Assembly: GCF_000346615.1 (NCBI RefSeq)
Contig: NZ_ANNU01000025.1
Location: forward strand, 1-64,000
Direction: 5' to 3'
Length of the DNA: 64,000 nt
From: Nafulsella turpanensis ZLM-10
Lineage (GTDB): Bacteria; Bacteroidota; Bacteroidia; Cytophagales; Cyclobacteriaceae
Below, piece by piece: positions 7,183-15,692 of the stretch (the stretch's first letter is position 1; every line of letters begins with the position of its first letter). The position numbers and the translations under genes were made by a program. The notes beneath the pieces are model-generated. The model was not told the origin of the DNA, did not search any database, and saw only the letters and a program-made list of their open reading frames with translations.

Positions 7183-9051
7183 TTAGCGCTTTAGAAGATC
7201 TACCTCAAGGTAGGAGGGATACTCCGGATTATGATAAACCCGGTGCAGGGCCTTTACAAAATCATCTTCATCGGCTTCAAAGATATTCTCTACATACTTC
7301 TGGGGGTTTCGGTCGAAAAGAGGAAACCAGGTACTTTGAACCTGCACCTGAATTTTGTGCCCTTTCTTAAAGGTATGTAAAACATCCTGCAGCGGAAATT
7401 CTACTTTTGTTACTTCATCGGGGGTAAAGGGTTCCGGCTCTTCAAAACTGTTGCGGAACCGGCCCCTCATAATTTCGCTGCGAACCAGCTGGTGGTAATT
7501 ACCCATTCGGATGTTTTCCGGATTGCCTTCATAATCCGGTGCATCAGGTGGATATACATCGATAAGCTTTACGACCCAGTCGGCATCCGTCTGGGAGGTG
7601 GAAACCATCAGGTGGGCCAGTATTTCACCGGCCAGTGTAACGTCTTCTTCGAGCACTTCTGTTTCAAAAACCAGCACATCGGGGCGGCGGGCGGCATGGC
7701 GCTCATCACCGGCCATATAAGCCCGTGGGGTGAAGACAATTTTTGTCTGATCAGTATAAGGTACAGGTTTATTAGGGTCGCTGATAAATTCTGAATAGGG
7801 AATGTCACTGTCATCCGGGTTTTCCAGTTCCAGTTGTTCATTATCGTGCAGGAACCATTTAGTCGCTTCAACACCGGCTGGCGGCCAGGCCGTAAATTGT
7901 CTCCACTTCTTAAGTCCTGTATCGAATACATAAGCTTCCGGAAGGCCGGGATCAGGCATACCTTTCAGCTGATGGCTGAAGAAGGGGTATTCGATATTCT
8001 TCTGGTAAAAATCTGAAATGCTGTCGCCAAAGTGAACGAAGCCAACTGTTTGCGCTACCCTGTCCCGGGCCCAGTCGCCATGGCTCCAGGGGCCCATAAC
8101 CAGCATGTTGGTGGCATCGGGATTATGCTTCTCAATGGTTTTGTAGATGCTGAGAGGACCGTAGAGGTCTTCGGCATCGAACCAGCCGCCGACTGTCATA
8201 ACTGCATGGTCGATATTGCGCAGGTGAGGCAATATGTTGCGCTTTTGCCAGAATTCATCATAATTCGGATGTTCTGAAAGCTGCTGCCAAAAGAAATTAT
8301 CCTCTCCATAATATTTTGATGCATTTTTCAGCGGGCCCAGGTCCATGTAAAACTGGTACCCATCAGGTGTGCCTGGGTCGACCATTGGGTACCATGGCTC
8401 TTTTACCAGTGAATCTTTCTGGTAACCAAAAACAGGTGTTGCCAGAAAATAACTAAGGGTGTAGGCGCCGCGGTGGTGGAAATCGTCGAAGTAAAAGTCG
8501 GCAATAGGAGCCTGTGGCGAAGATGCTTTGAGGGCCGGGTGGTTACTGATTAAGCCGGCAGCGGTATAGAAGCCAGGGTAGGAAATGCCCCATTGTCCCA
8601 CCTTTCCATTGTCATTATCCAGATTCTTTAGCAACCAGTCGATAGTATCGTAAGTATCGGTACTTTCGTCTATTTCTTTTTGTTTTTTCTTATTTTCGAA
8701 GTTGATTTGGGGGCGCATATTATCATACAAACCTTCTGACATATACCGTCCGCGCACGTCCTGGTACACAAAAATATAACCATCTTCCATCAGGTATTCA
8801 GAGGGGCCAAAGCGGTTTCTGAGGCTGTCTTCTCCATAGGGGCGAACACTGTAAGGTGTTCTGTTCATGAGGATGGGATATTTTTTACTTTTATCTTTCG
8901 GGCTGTAGACAGCGGTAAAAAGTTCTACTCCATCGCGCATAGGAATAAAATATTCCTCTTTCTCATAATCTTCGAGGGTGAGCTTCTGTTGGGCTAAAGC
9001 CGGTAAGCCGCAAAGGCAAAAGACCATTAGCCCGTAAAAAATTTTTTTCAT
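7183..9051 (-). CDS. CocE/NonD family hydrolase (X-Pro dipeptidyl-peptidase S15 type)
   Basis: A 622-residue exported alpha/beta-hydrolase of the CocE/NonD/S15 group. A signal peptide (residues 1-20, ending ALAQ) is followed by the S15 fold, with the entry strand MRDGVELFTAVYSPKDK, the nucleophile elbow GQWGISYPGF (catalytic Ser), an Asp in VGGWFDAED and the His in GPWSHGDW. A C-terminal jelly-roll domain (about residues 420-620) is typical of the family. Known members cleave acyl esters, amides or X-Pro peptides; the substrate here cannot be told from sequence. It lies 9 bases after the YCF48-like gene in the same direction, so the two form an operon. Confidence 0.9.
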   Translation of the reverse strand: MKKIFYGLMVFCLCGLPALAQQKLTLEDYEKEEYFIPMRDGVELFTAVYSPKDKSKKYPILMNRTPYSVRPYGEDSLRNRFGPSEYLMEDGYIFVYQDVRGRYMSEGLYDNMRPQINFENKKKQKEIDESTDTYDTIDWLLKNLDNDNGKVGQWGISYPGFYTAAGLISNHPALKASSPQAPIADFYFDDFHHRGAYTLSYFLATPVFGYQKDSLVKEPWYPMVDPGTPDGYQFYMDLGPLKNASKYYGEDNFFWQQLSEHPNYDEFWQKRNILPHLRNIDHAVMTVGGWFDAEDLYGPLSIYKTIEKHNPDATNMLVMGPWSHGDWARDRVAQTVGFVHFGDSISDFYQKNIEYPFFSHQLKGMPDPGLPEAYVFDTGLKKWRQFTAWPPAGVEATKWFLHDNEQLELENPDDSDIPYSEFISDPNKPVPYTDQTKIVFTPRAYMAGDERHAARRPDVLVFETEVLEEDVTLAGEILAHLMVSTSQTDADWVVKLIDVYPPDAPDYEGNPENIRMGNYHQLVRSEIMRGRFRNSFEEPEPFTPDEVTKVEFPLQDVLHTFKKGHKIQVQVQSTWFPLFDRNPQKYVENIFEADEDDFVKALHRVYHNPEYPSYLEVDLLKR

Positions 9052-9060
9052 AGGTATAGG

Positions 9061-10089
9061 TTAATTAAATATAAACTTAATAATTTTTCCTTTTGCTCCA
9101 CTTGCCCAGCCATTGCGGCCGGAAGTGGAAAAGCTGATGGCGTGCATACCGGTATCGCTAAGTGGACTCCAGCTTTTCCCGCCATCATAACTAATATCGA
9201 TGCCATTGGTTCCTGCAGCAATATAGGTGTTGGTGCTGCCTGGTACAAAAGCTACACCTGAACGATAGCCCCGCAGGCCGCTATGGTCTACTCTTTGCCA
9301 GCTTTTTCCTCCATCGGAGCTTAGTAAAAGATGATTGGTGGTAGCATTTGGCTGCGTGTAGTCGCCCCCAAGAGCAATGCCATGGAGGCTGTCTTTAAAA
9401 GCCATGGAATAAATACCGGTGCTGGGTGTTGCCGCTTCCATTGGAGTGGTGTAGGCTTCCCAGCTTTCGCCGCCTGTGGCGGAGCGGAAAACCCTCACTG
9501 CCGGCCCGCCGGTGCCAAACAGGGCAACATCAGGAGCTATGGTGACTAAACCTGTTCCGCTCGCAGCAAAGCCTGCTTCACCCTCAAGGGCAGGCGGAAG
9601 TTTCTTTTTCTCAATTTTTTTCCAGCTTTTTCCGCCATCTTCTGTTTTCAGCAGCAGGAAATAACCATTTACCGGGTCGCTCATTGCCATTCCTTCTTCA
9701 TTGTTCCAGAACGCCAGTGCATCGAAAAAGGCCTGTCCGGTCTTATCATCATATACCATTTTCCAGCTTTTTCCTGCATCAGTAGTATGGTAAATACGGG
9801 CGGGCTGCCCGGCGCTTGCCACTACAGCTTCGGTTGCAGAAAATGCCTGAATATCCCGAAAGTCGAGCGAATCGGCTCCTGTAACTGTACCCTTTTGCCA
9901 ATTTTTTCCACCATCTGTTGTCCGCAGAAATTGCCCTTCTGTTCCGCTTGCCCAAACTATCTTATCTGAAACAGCACTTAAACCCCTAAGGCTGGACTGG
10001 CTCCCGGAGGGTTGTTCTTTTAAATGCGGAGGCTGCGCAAAAGAGGCAGTAAAGGAAAATATGAAAATAAAAAAACTTAAAATGCGCAT
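9061..10089 (-). CDS. Secreted YCF48/BNR-repeat beta-propeller protein
   Basis: A 342-residue protein with a signal peptide (MRILSFFIFIFSFTASFAQ) and a beta-propeller made of about seven blades with Asp-box motifs: repeated S/T-x-DGGKSW/NW turns (for example TTDGGKNW, TTDAGKSW, EDGGKSW, SSDGGKSW, SYDGGKSW). It resembles the YCF48/HCF136 photosystem-assembly fold, but in a non-phototroph this only means a sialidase-like propeller. The frame extends to a TTG at 10095; the ATG at 10089 is preferred because it begins the signal peptide. It is the first gene of an operon with the downstream CocE-type hydrolase and may present or recognise its substrate (inference). Confidence 0.85.
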   Translation of the reverse strand: MRILSFFIFIFSFTASFAQPPHLKEQPSGSQSSLRGLSAVSDKIVWASGTEGQFLRTTDGGKNWQKGTVTGADSLDFRDIQAFSATEAVVASAGQPARIYHTTDAGKSWKMVYDDKTGQAFFDALAFWNNEEGMAMSDPVNGYFLLLKTEDGGKSWKKIEKKKLPPALEGEAGFAASGTGLVTIAPDVALFGTGGPAVRVFRSATGGESWEAYTTPMEAATPSTGIYSMAFKDSLHGIALGGDYTQPNATTNHLLLSSDGGKSWQRVDHSGLRGYRSGVAFVPGSTNTYIAAGTNGIDISYDGGKSWSPLSDTGMHAISFSTSGRNGWASGAKGKIIKFIFN

Positions 10090-10202
10090 GTTCAAGCCGG
10101 TTTAGGCCCTCATAATACTAAAAAATACCTTAAATGAGAAGAAAGAAGAAAAGGTATCGGTGTTTTAACGTTCATACTTCCTTATTTAGAATTGGGCGAA
10201 TA

Positions 10203-10236
10203 AAAAAAGGTGACGGAAAAATCCGACACCTTTTTC
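10203..10236 (-). terminator. Terminator after the DUF1501 gene
   Basis: Outer arms 10204-10212 and 10227-10235 and inner arms 10214-10217 and 10222-10225, separated by one A-A mismatch. The A-run at 10202-10208 gives the minus-strand U-tail. The T-run on the other side could stop plus-strand transcripts too. Confidence 0.8.
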
Positions 10237-10258
10237 GTTTATGTGCTCGTTTCAAGAC

Positions 10259-11884
10259 TTATTGCTCTACCAATATTTGTTTGGTTACTTTATACTGGCC
10301 AGCTTCCCATACCACTATATAAATTCCGTTAGGAATACTTGGTAACTGGAAGCGGGTTTTGTGTTTTCCATGTCCCCGGGCTTCCCACTCCTGTTGAACA
10401 ATGGTTTTCCCGTTCAAGTCAACAATTTTAATAAGAAGTGGACTGGTTTGCTCCAGGTGGTAAATTACATCTACATAGGTATTTACCGGGTTCGGGAATA
10501 TAGCATCTATTCCGTATCTATCCGAGATAAAGGTTTCCTGTGCTGGTTCGGAACCTGCTTCCTGTTTATGGATGATAGGTAAGGTTTCCAATGTAAAGTC
10601 AGAAAAGCGGGTTTTATCCAAGGTGGTGTCGTCGGCTCCCATCCAGTCTTTCAGAATGGTGCCAAATACCTGCCGGTAATCATGCTGGTATTGCAGATTT
10701 CCATCGACAAGGTTGTTAAGGTCTGCATTTTTACCGATGATGCCAGGGTTTACCTGCTTTCCAAAAACAAAGAGAGGGGCTGCGGTACCATGGTCCGTTC
10801 CATAACTTCCGTTTGAAAGCGCACGACGGCCAAATTCAGAGAAAGTAGCAGTCAACACTTTGTCTTCCAGTCCTAATTCCTTCAGTTCTTCCTGAAAACC
10901 TCTGATAGAGTCGAATAACTGGGTAAGAAGGCGGGCATGTGTACCCGTGGTAGAGTCCGATGCTTCTGTTTGTTTTGCGTGAGTGTCGAAACCGGTAATT
11001 CTTGCCAGGAAAATTTTGGTCTGGCAGCCGCCGCTTAGCAGGCGGGAGATGACCTGCAACTGAGCAGAAAGGTTGCCGATAGGGGAGTAGTTTGCAGAAG
11101 AGCTGTTGCGCCCTTTCTCGTATACTTCCTTCAGACGGCCGGCGTACTGGTTAGACTTCTTCTCGATGTCCATTATCCAGTTTAACTCCTTACCATAATA
11201 GGTGTCCTCCACGGTTTTGGGAGGAGTGCCGCCCACGCCTGTGACAAGGTTGTAGAATTCTTCCGGACTTTCGACAGAGATGGCTGTAGGAATACCGCTT
11301 TCGCTGTGGAAGCCAAGAGAAACACTGCTGCCGATTTCCAGACCGAGTGGGTCGAGCATTTCGTTGTTTGGGTAGGCGGCAGGGTAATTAGGGAAAGTGC
11401 TGCTCAAATACCTCCCGGCCCAGCCAGAATCTAAATACTCATCGTAGCCACTGCCTGTGAACCATATATCAGTACTGCGGAAGTGAGAACCGTTAATATT
11501 ATCATATCCCACGTTCTGGATAACAGAAGCCAATCCGCTGTCATAGAGCTCTTTAAACGAGCGCATATCCGGGTGCAGACCTAACTGCTGGTCATCGCCA
11601 AGGGTTGAATCCAGCCCAATGTATTTACGGGTTCCACTCTCCGGGATGGCAATTTCTGGCCGGATATTACGGTATTTACTGTACTGGTTAATTGGAATGA
11701 AGGTATTGAGCCCGTCGTTCCCGCCGTGCAGCTGGATTAGTACCAACACTTTTCCGTTAGTGCTGGAGGCTGCAAGGTTTTGAAGCTGGCCGGTTCGGCT
11801 CATGGCGCTCACGGGCAGGCCATTGAGTAATAGTGGGCCGAGGCTGGCAAGGCCTATATTTCTTAGAAAAGATCTTCTTCTCAT
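10259..11884 (-). CDS. DUF1501 protein with RR signal and T9SS sorting domain
   Basis: A 541-residue secreted protein. The N-terminus MRRRSFLRNIG followed by a hydrophobic stretch to residue 27 resembles a twin-arginine (Tat) signal. The body is DUF1501, a sulfatase/alkaline-phosphatase-like fold with HGGNDGLN near residue 52, TGFDTHAKQ, FSEFGRRA and GTDHGTAAP, which look like metal-site motifs. The last 80 residues are a type A T9SS sorting domain (FPNPVNTYVDV to YKVTKQILVEQ) that directs proteins to the cell surface. The ATG at 11884 is preferred to the TTG at 11893. It is encoded 24 bases after the DUF1800 gene, the usual partner, in one operon. Confidence 0.9.
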   Translation of the reverse strand: MRRRSFLRNIGLASLGPLLLNGLPVSAMSRTGQLQNLAASSTNGKVLVLIQLHGGNDGLNTFIPINQYSKYRNIRPEIAIPESGTRKYIGLDSTLGDDQQLGLHPDMRSFKELYDSGLASVIQNVGYDNINGSHFRSTDIWFTGSGYDEYLDSGWAGRYLSSTFPNYPAAYPNNEMLDPLGLEIGSSVSLGFHSESGIPTAISVESPEEFYNLVTGVGGTPPKTVEDTYYGKELNWIMDIEKKSNQYAGRLKEVYEKGRNSSSANYSPIGNLSAQLQVISRLLSGGCQTKIFLARITGFDTHAKQTEASDSTTGTHARLLTQLFDSIRGFQEELKELGLEDKVLTATFSEFGRRALSNGSYGTDHGTAAPLFVFGKQVNPGIIGKNADLNNLVDGNLQYQHDYRQVFGTILKDWMGADDTTLDKTRFSDFTLETLPIIHKQEAGSEPAQETFISDRYGIDAIFPNPVNTYVDVIYHLEQTSPLLIKIVDLNGKTIVQQEWEARGHGKHKTRFQLPSIPNGIYIVVWEAGQYKVTKQILVEQ

Positions 11885-11908
11885 AATTGACAAAGTGATG
11901 ATGATGAA

Positions 11909-13594
11909 TTAAAATAACTGGTATTCGGGCGACTGCAGAAGGGCAATGATAAGCTTATCCAGCTGCATCTTAACTGCACTGGCATCGCCGGTTTCTGTGT
12001 ATCTTTCCCATTCATGTTTCCAGTTTATTACAGAAAGATTGTCCAGCAGCACTTCGTTAAGGAAGAAGCTAAAACGTTCTTCTGTAATCATTTCCGGCAG
12101 GAGGTCGTCGGTTAATTGCCGTACCAGCTTTTCTGCATCGGAAGGGTCGGTGATGTGCTGACTATCATTTATGTACCGCATCAGGTCCAGCTTAATAGTC
12201 CTTGAGCTATCTTCGTGCCGGATTCCGTCGAGGAGGTCACGGGCAAACTGGTAGCGATAGGCAAGGTTGTTAGATGAAATCCAGTGGCGGTTAAAATCAG
12301 GCGCCTGGTGGTAAGCAGTATATCCTGCTACATCAAATGGCTCGTATAAGGCAAGCCCCTGCTGGGCTAGCTTATCATATAAGGTTTCATAAAGCTCATA
12401 ATAGTCGGGCAGTTGTTTCCTGTCCGGAAGGCTTACTTCAAAAAAGCGAAGGGTGCCGGCCATTATTTCCAGCGGCGATTTTATTAACGCGCCCCTTACA
12501 TTATCGGTATTCAGAGAATTATCCTGGTCAAAGAAATGGCTGCTACTAAACAGCTGGCGAAGAACCGGCTCCATGTGGTAATTGCTATTGTACAGGGTCG
12601 TTGCCAAAGGTTCTATTACCTCACTTTCTACTGCAGGGGTAATTTTATAATACACGAAGAAGCGATACAGTTTGCGGCAGAAGTGGCGGGAAGTTTCCTT
12701 CTGGTCAAATATCATATCCACCAGGTCCTGTACTTCCTGCAGGCAGGCTTCCTTGGTGGCCAGATCTTTTAGGTCGTAGTAAGATTTCAGCTCATTTGGC
12801 TTAATGGTTCTGTTGCCAAAGCGGTGGCTAAAAGTTTTTACTCCTGAATCGTGGCGTATAGCCATGTCCTGCGGATTGGTAAGCACTCTTCCAAGAGGTA
12901 TCCCGCTTTCCGGGTCAATATCTTCAGAAAACGAGTGCTCTGTTTTGAAGCCGGATAATATCCGGGCTGCCTGGCGAATATCGTGTTCGGTATAGTTTGT
13001 GTAATCGTCCGCGCCAACCTGCTTCCCTTTTCCAATGGTATATAGTTCCAGAAACTCCCTGGCAAAGTTTTCATTTGGGTTATCTTTTTCATTAGAGTTC
13101 CCATCGAGGTGGATTAGCATGGCATTATCGATGCACATTTTATAGGCCAAGTCCTTAACACTACCGGTTGCGTGGAATCTGAAGAGGTTCAGCTGGTGGT
13201 AAAGAGAAAGACTGTAGTAAATTCTGGTCGAAATGGTGGTAAAGTGGGAGTGATAAAAGAAGGTCATCTTTTCAGTAATCCCTGTGTTTTCTTTACACAT
13301 GGTATCGAGCCACCAAAGGCGCAGGTAAGGTATGAGCGTGTTCTCAAGGCTATGCACCCGCTTACCAGTACTTCTTTCGAGAGGAATTGGATTTACCCAT
13401 TGAGCGCCTGTTGCTGTATCTAGTGGGGGCTGAGGGTTTGGGTGTTTTTTTAACAGCAGGTCAAGAGCTTCAGTTATTGATTTATTTTGGATTTCATCTA
13501 TTTCCTTCTTTGTCGGGCCAAAGGTAAGGCGCTTGAGCAAATGGCTTGCTGCTCGCCTACCCAATGGACCACTTACGGGACTTAAAGCTGACAT
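11909..13594 (-). CDS. DUF1800 family protein
   Basis: A 561-residue protein with the DUF1800 hallmarks: ASHLLKRLTFGPTKKEID at the N-terminus, then WWLDTMCK, MTFFYHSHFTT, NENFAREFLELYTIGKG (the best-conserved motif), DIRQAARILSGF, the ATRLYRF-like patch CRKLYRFFVYY, and ALIKSPLEIMAGTLRF. The molecular role is unknown. DUF1800 and DUF1501 genes are neighbours in many Bacteroidota and Planctomycetota. Unlike its DUF1501 partner, no signal peptide is visible, and the ATG at 13594 is the only reasonable start. On the minus strand a TAGTTTTG -7-like element lies at 13637-13644, consistent with the operon promoter. Confidence 0.9.
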   Translation of the reverse strand: MSALSPVSGPLGRRAASHLLKRLTFGPTKKEIDEIQNKSITEALDLLLKKHPNPQPPLDTATGAQWVNPIPLERSTGKRVHSLENTLIPYLRLWWLDTMCKENTGITEKMTFFYHSHFTTISTRIYYSLSLYHQLNLFRFHATGSVKDLAYKMCIDNAMLIHLDGNSNEKDNPNENFAREFLELYTIGKGKQVGADDYTNYTEHDIRQAARILSGFKTEHSFSEDIDPESGIPLGRVLTNPQDMAIRHDSGVKTFSHRFGNRTIKPNELKSYYDLKDLATKEACLQEVQDLVDMIFDQKETSRHFCRKLYRFFVYYKITPAVESEVIEPLATTLYNSNYHMEPVLRQLFSSSHFFDQDNSLNTDNVRGALIKSPLEIMAGTLRFFEVSLPDRKQLPDYYELYETLYDKLAQQGLALYEPFDVAGYTAYHQAPDFNRHWISSNNLAYRYQFARDLLDGIRHEDSSRTIKLDLMRYINDSQHITDPSDAEKLVRQLTDDLLPEMITEERFSFFLNEVLLDNLSVINWKHEWERYTETGDASAVKMQLDKLIIALLQSPEYQLF

Positions 13595-13862
13595 AAAGTA
13601 TTGAAATTAATTATTTTACACATCGTTTAACAATTCCAAAACTATAGCATTAATAAGTAAGTTGTCGGGCGTAATTCCGGCACTTATTACAATTTTAAAA
13701 ATTATTTTTATTGAACTATTTTAACTTTGAGAGGGTAGTATACTACTAGTCCCCGAAAAATATTTATATTCCTTCCTGCACCTGTGTAGCGGTGTAGAAA
13801 TATTCCACATCAACTTTGGACAAAATCCGGTTATTTCATTACATGGCCGGGCCGTTAATTTT

Positions 13863-14588
13863 TCACGAAAACAGCTGGGTGCTGGCCGGGTATCTGTAAA
13901 ATCCTTCCTTTATTTCGCCTCTTCTTAGCTGGTTAACCAGGAGGTGAGCCTGCCGTGTTGGTTCTGGAATGCGGTATTTGCCAGTGGTTTGGCGGAGAAT
14001 GGATAAAGCACTTTCCAAATCGGTTTTAAAACCAGGAGATACATAAACAGGCTTTACATTCTTTTTAGTTCTGTAAACATACCCAACCGTTTCATTATTA
14101 TGCTCCAGTGGAGAAAAACTGCCGGGAAGACTATCTGGTTCTTCATACTTTCCTACTAATTTCTTTTTGGCCAGGCCCAGGCTGGGCATGTTCGTTGCTA
14201 GCCCGAAATGAGTGGCAATACCTAGGCGGCGGGGATGAGCAATGCCATGGCCATCAGCCATTATTACATCTGGCTTTACTTCTAACAGCTTCCAGGCCTG
14301 GAGCAGAGCAGGTATTTCGCGGAAGGAGAGCAGTCCGGGCACATAGGGGAAATGCACTTTAGTAATGGCCAGGGCATGTGCCACTGGCTGCAAGGACTCT
14401 ATATCCAGCACCACAATGCCCGCATATACGGTAGGTTCATATTTGTTGAATGAAATATCGGCTCCGGCAATAAGGCTGCATTTTCCTTCCAGCGGAGAGA
14501 GCACAACCTGTTTTCTTAATTCTTCCTGTATTCTTCTGGCTTCAGAGGGTTTCACTTCCCAGGTATTCGCTAACGTATTGGCTGACAT
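13863..14588 (-). CDS. nfi: Endonuclease V
   Basis: A 241-residue endonuclease V, which cleaves the second phosphodiester bond 3' of deoxyinosine and begins repair of deaminated adenine. Conserved blocks are all present: AGADISF (metal-binding Asp), YVPGLLSFREIP (wedge and catalytic region), DGHGIAHPRRLGIATHFG (Asp and base-pocket) and GLAKKKLVGKY. The C-terminal stretch matches the family through residue 225. The gene starts only 39 bases from the divergent MBL-fold gene, so both promoters must share that gap or extend into the opposing gene. Confidence 0.95.
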   Translation of the reverse strand: MSANTLANTWEVKPSEARRIQEELRKQVVLSPLEGKCSLIAGADISFNKYEPTVYAGIVVLDIESLQPVAHALAITKVHFPYVPGLLSFREIPALLQAWKLLEVKPDVIMADGHGIAHPRRLGIATHFGLATNMPSLGLAKKKLVGKYEEPDSLPGSFSPLEHNNETVGYVYRTKKNVKPVYVSPGFKTDLESALSILRQTTGKYRIPEPTRQAHLLVNQLRRGEIKEGFYRYPASTQLFS

Positions 14589-14627
14589 TATTTTCTTTTT
14601 TTAGTTATAACAGTTAAACAACTCTAA

Positions 14628-15392
14628 ATGGTTAAAGAAATGATTGAAGAAAAGGAAATACATTTAAAAGTTTTAGGATGCAGCGATGCTTTTTGCAGTG
14701 GGGGCAGGCGCCATACCTCCTTTTTGCTTAAACAGCAGAATTATAATACTTTGATAGATTGCGGAGCCACCACTCCTCTTGCCTTAAAGGCAAATAAGAT
14801 GAATAGCAACGACATCGATTGCATTGTTTTGTCGCACTTCCATGGCGACCATTATGGAGGATTACCTTTTTTACTATTAGAGGCAGCCAAAGTACTGAAC
14901 CGGAAAAAAACACTTACATTGATTTCACCCCCGGGTTTGAAACAGCGGCTGGTGGTTTTGCTGGGTGCTCTGTATCCCGGCTCAGATGATGTATTATCCA
15001 CTTTACCGCTGCAGTTTATCTCATTTGAGGAAGGGGTGGAGATGCAGCAGGAAAAATTTAACCTCAGGGTCTTTAAAGTACAACATACTACCGAAAGCCA
15101 GCCTCATGGTGTAAGATTGGATATAGGAGGAAAGGTGCTTAGCTTTTCTGGAGATACCGCCTGGCATGAAAACCTGATAAAAATTGCAGAAGGGGCGGAT
15201 CTTTTTATCTGTGAGTGCAATTTTTTTGAGCACCAATCGGAACATCACTTAAATTACGAGGTGCTAAAAAAGAAGGAAAACCTTCTGAAGGCGAAAAAGA
15301 TAATGATTACTCACCTGGGGGAGGAGATGCTGAAAAGAATAGAAGAAGTTCATTTTCCCGCATTGGAAGAGGATCAGGAAATTTTAGTATAG
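14628..15392 (+). CDS. MBL-fold metallo-hydrolase (RNase Z-like)
   Basis: A 254-residue metallo-beta-lactamase-fold protein. It opens with KVLGCSDAFCSGGRRHTSFLL, as in RNase Z/ElaC-like and PqsE-like members, followed by the metal motif LSHFHGDHYGG (HxHxDH), later VQHTTESQPHGVRLDIG, the SGDTAW motif with a metal-bridging Asp, and ITHLGEEML with the last His. It lacks the long flexible arm of true RNase Z, so tRNA processing is unlikely and a hydrolase of unknown substrate is the safer name. A second ATG at 14640 is an alternative start. Divergent from nfi. Confidence 0.85.
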   Translation: MVKEMIEEKEIHLKVLGCSDAFCSGGRRHTSFLLKQQNYNTLIDCGATTPLALKANKMNSNDIDCIVLSHFHGDHYGGLPFLLLEAAKVLNRKKTLTLISPPGLKQRLVVLLGALYPGSDDVLSTLPLQFISFEEGVEMQQEKFNLRVFKVQHTTESQPHGVRLDIGGKVLSFSGDTAWHENLIKIAEGADLFICECNFFEHQSEHHLNYEVLKKKENLLKAKKIMITHLGEEMLKRIEEVHFPALEEDQEILV

Positions 15393-15692
15393 AGAAGGAG
15401 CAAGAAAACGAAAAGGTTTTTAAATTGAATAAAAGAGGAGAGTTAACTGATCCCTGTTTCAAAATAGCTGCTTTTGCTTGTTTTATGGATTTGAGATAGA
15501 AAGGAGTTTGCCGGAAAAGGAATTATTTTTACCACTATTAGTTTTAGAGTAAAAAAAGAAGAACTGTAAGTAATTTTAAACTTAGATAAAGCAGGGTAAT
15601 TACTTTTTTTAAGTGCTGAAATTGGTATATTGCAACATGATGTTGCGTAATAACATTAAAAAGCAGTACATCATTTTCCTGCTCGACCGTGC
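15393..15692. other. Upstream region of the PP2C phosphatase gene
   Basis: Exactly 300 bases without a gene. It contains the perfect inverted repeat GCAACAT-G-ATGTTGC at 15632-15646, 46 bases before the ATG at 15693, listed separately as a possible operator. Confidence 0.5.
15632..15646. promoter_or_regulatory. 15-base palindrome upstream of PP2C gene
   Basis: GCAACAT-G-ATGTTGC has perfect 7-base arms around one central base. No T-run follows, so it is a possible operator rather than a terminator. No regulator can be assigned. Confidence 0.4.

Noticed and set aside
15617-15640. TTGGTATATTGCA as a sigma-54 promoter
   Set aside because: The GG to GC spacing is 8 bases, not 12, and it overlaps the palindrome.
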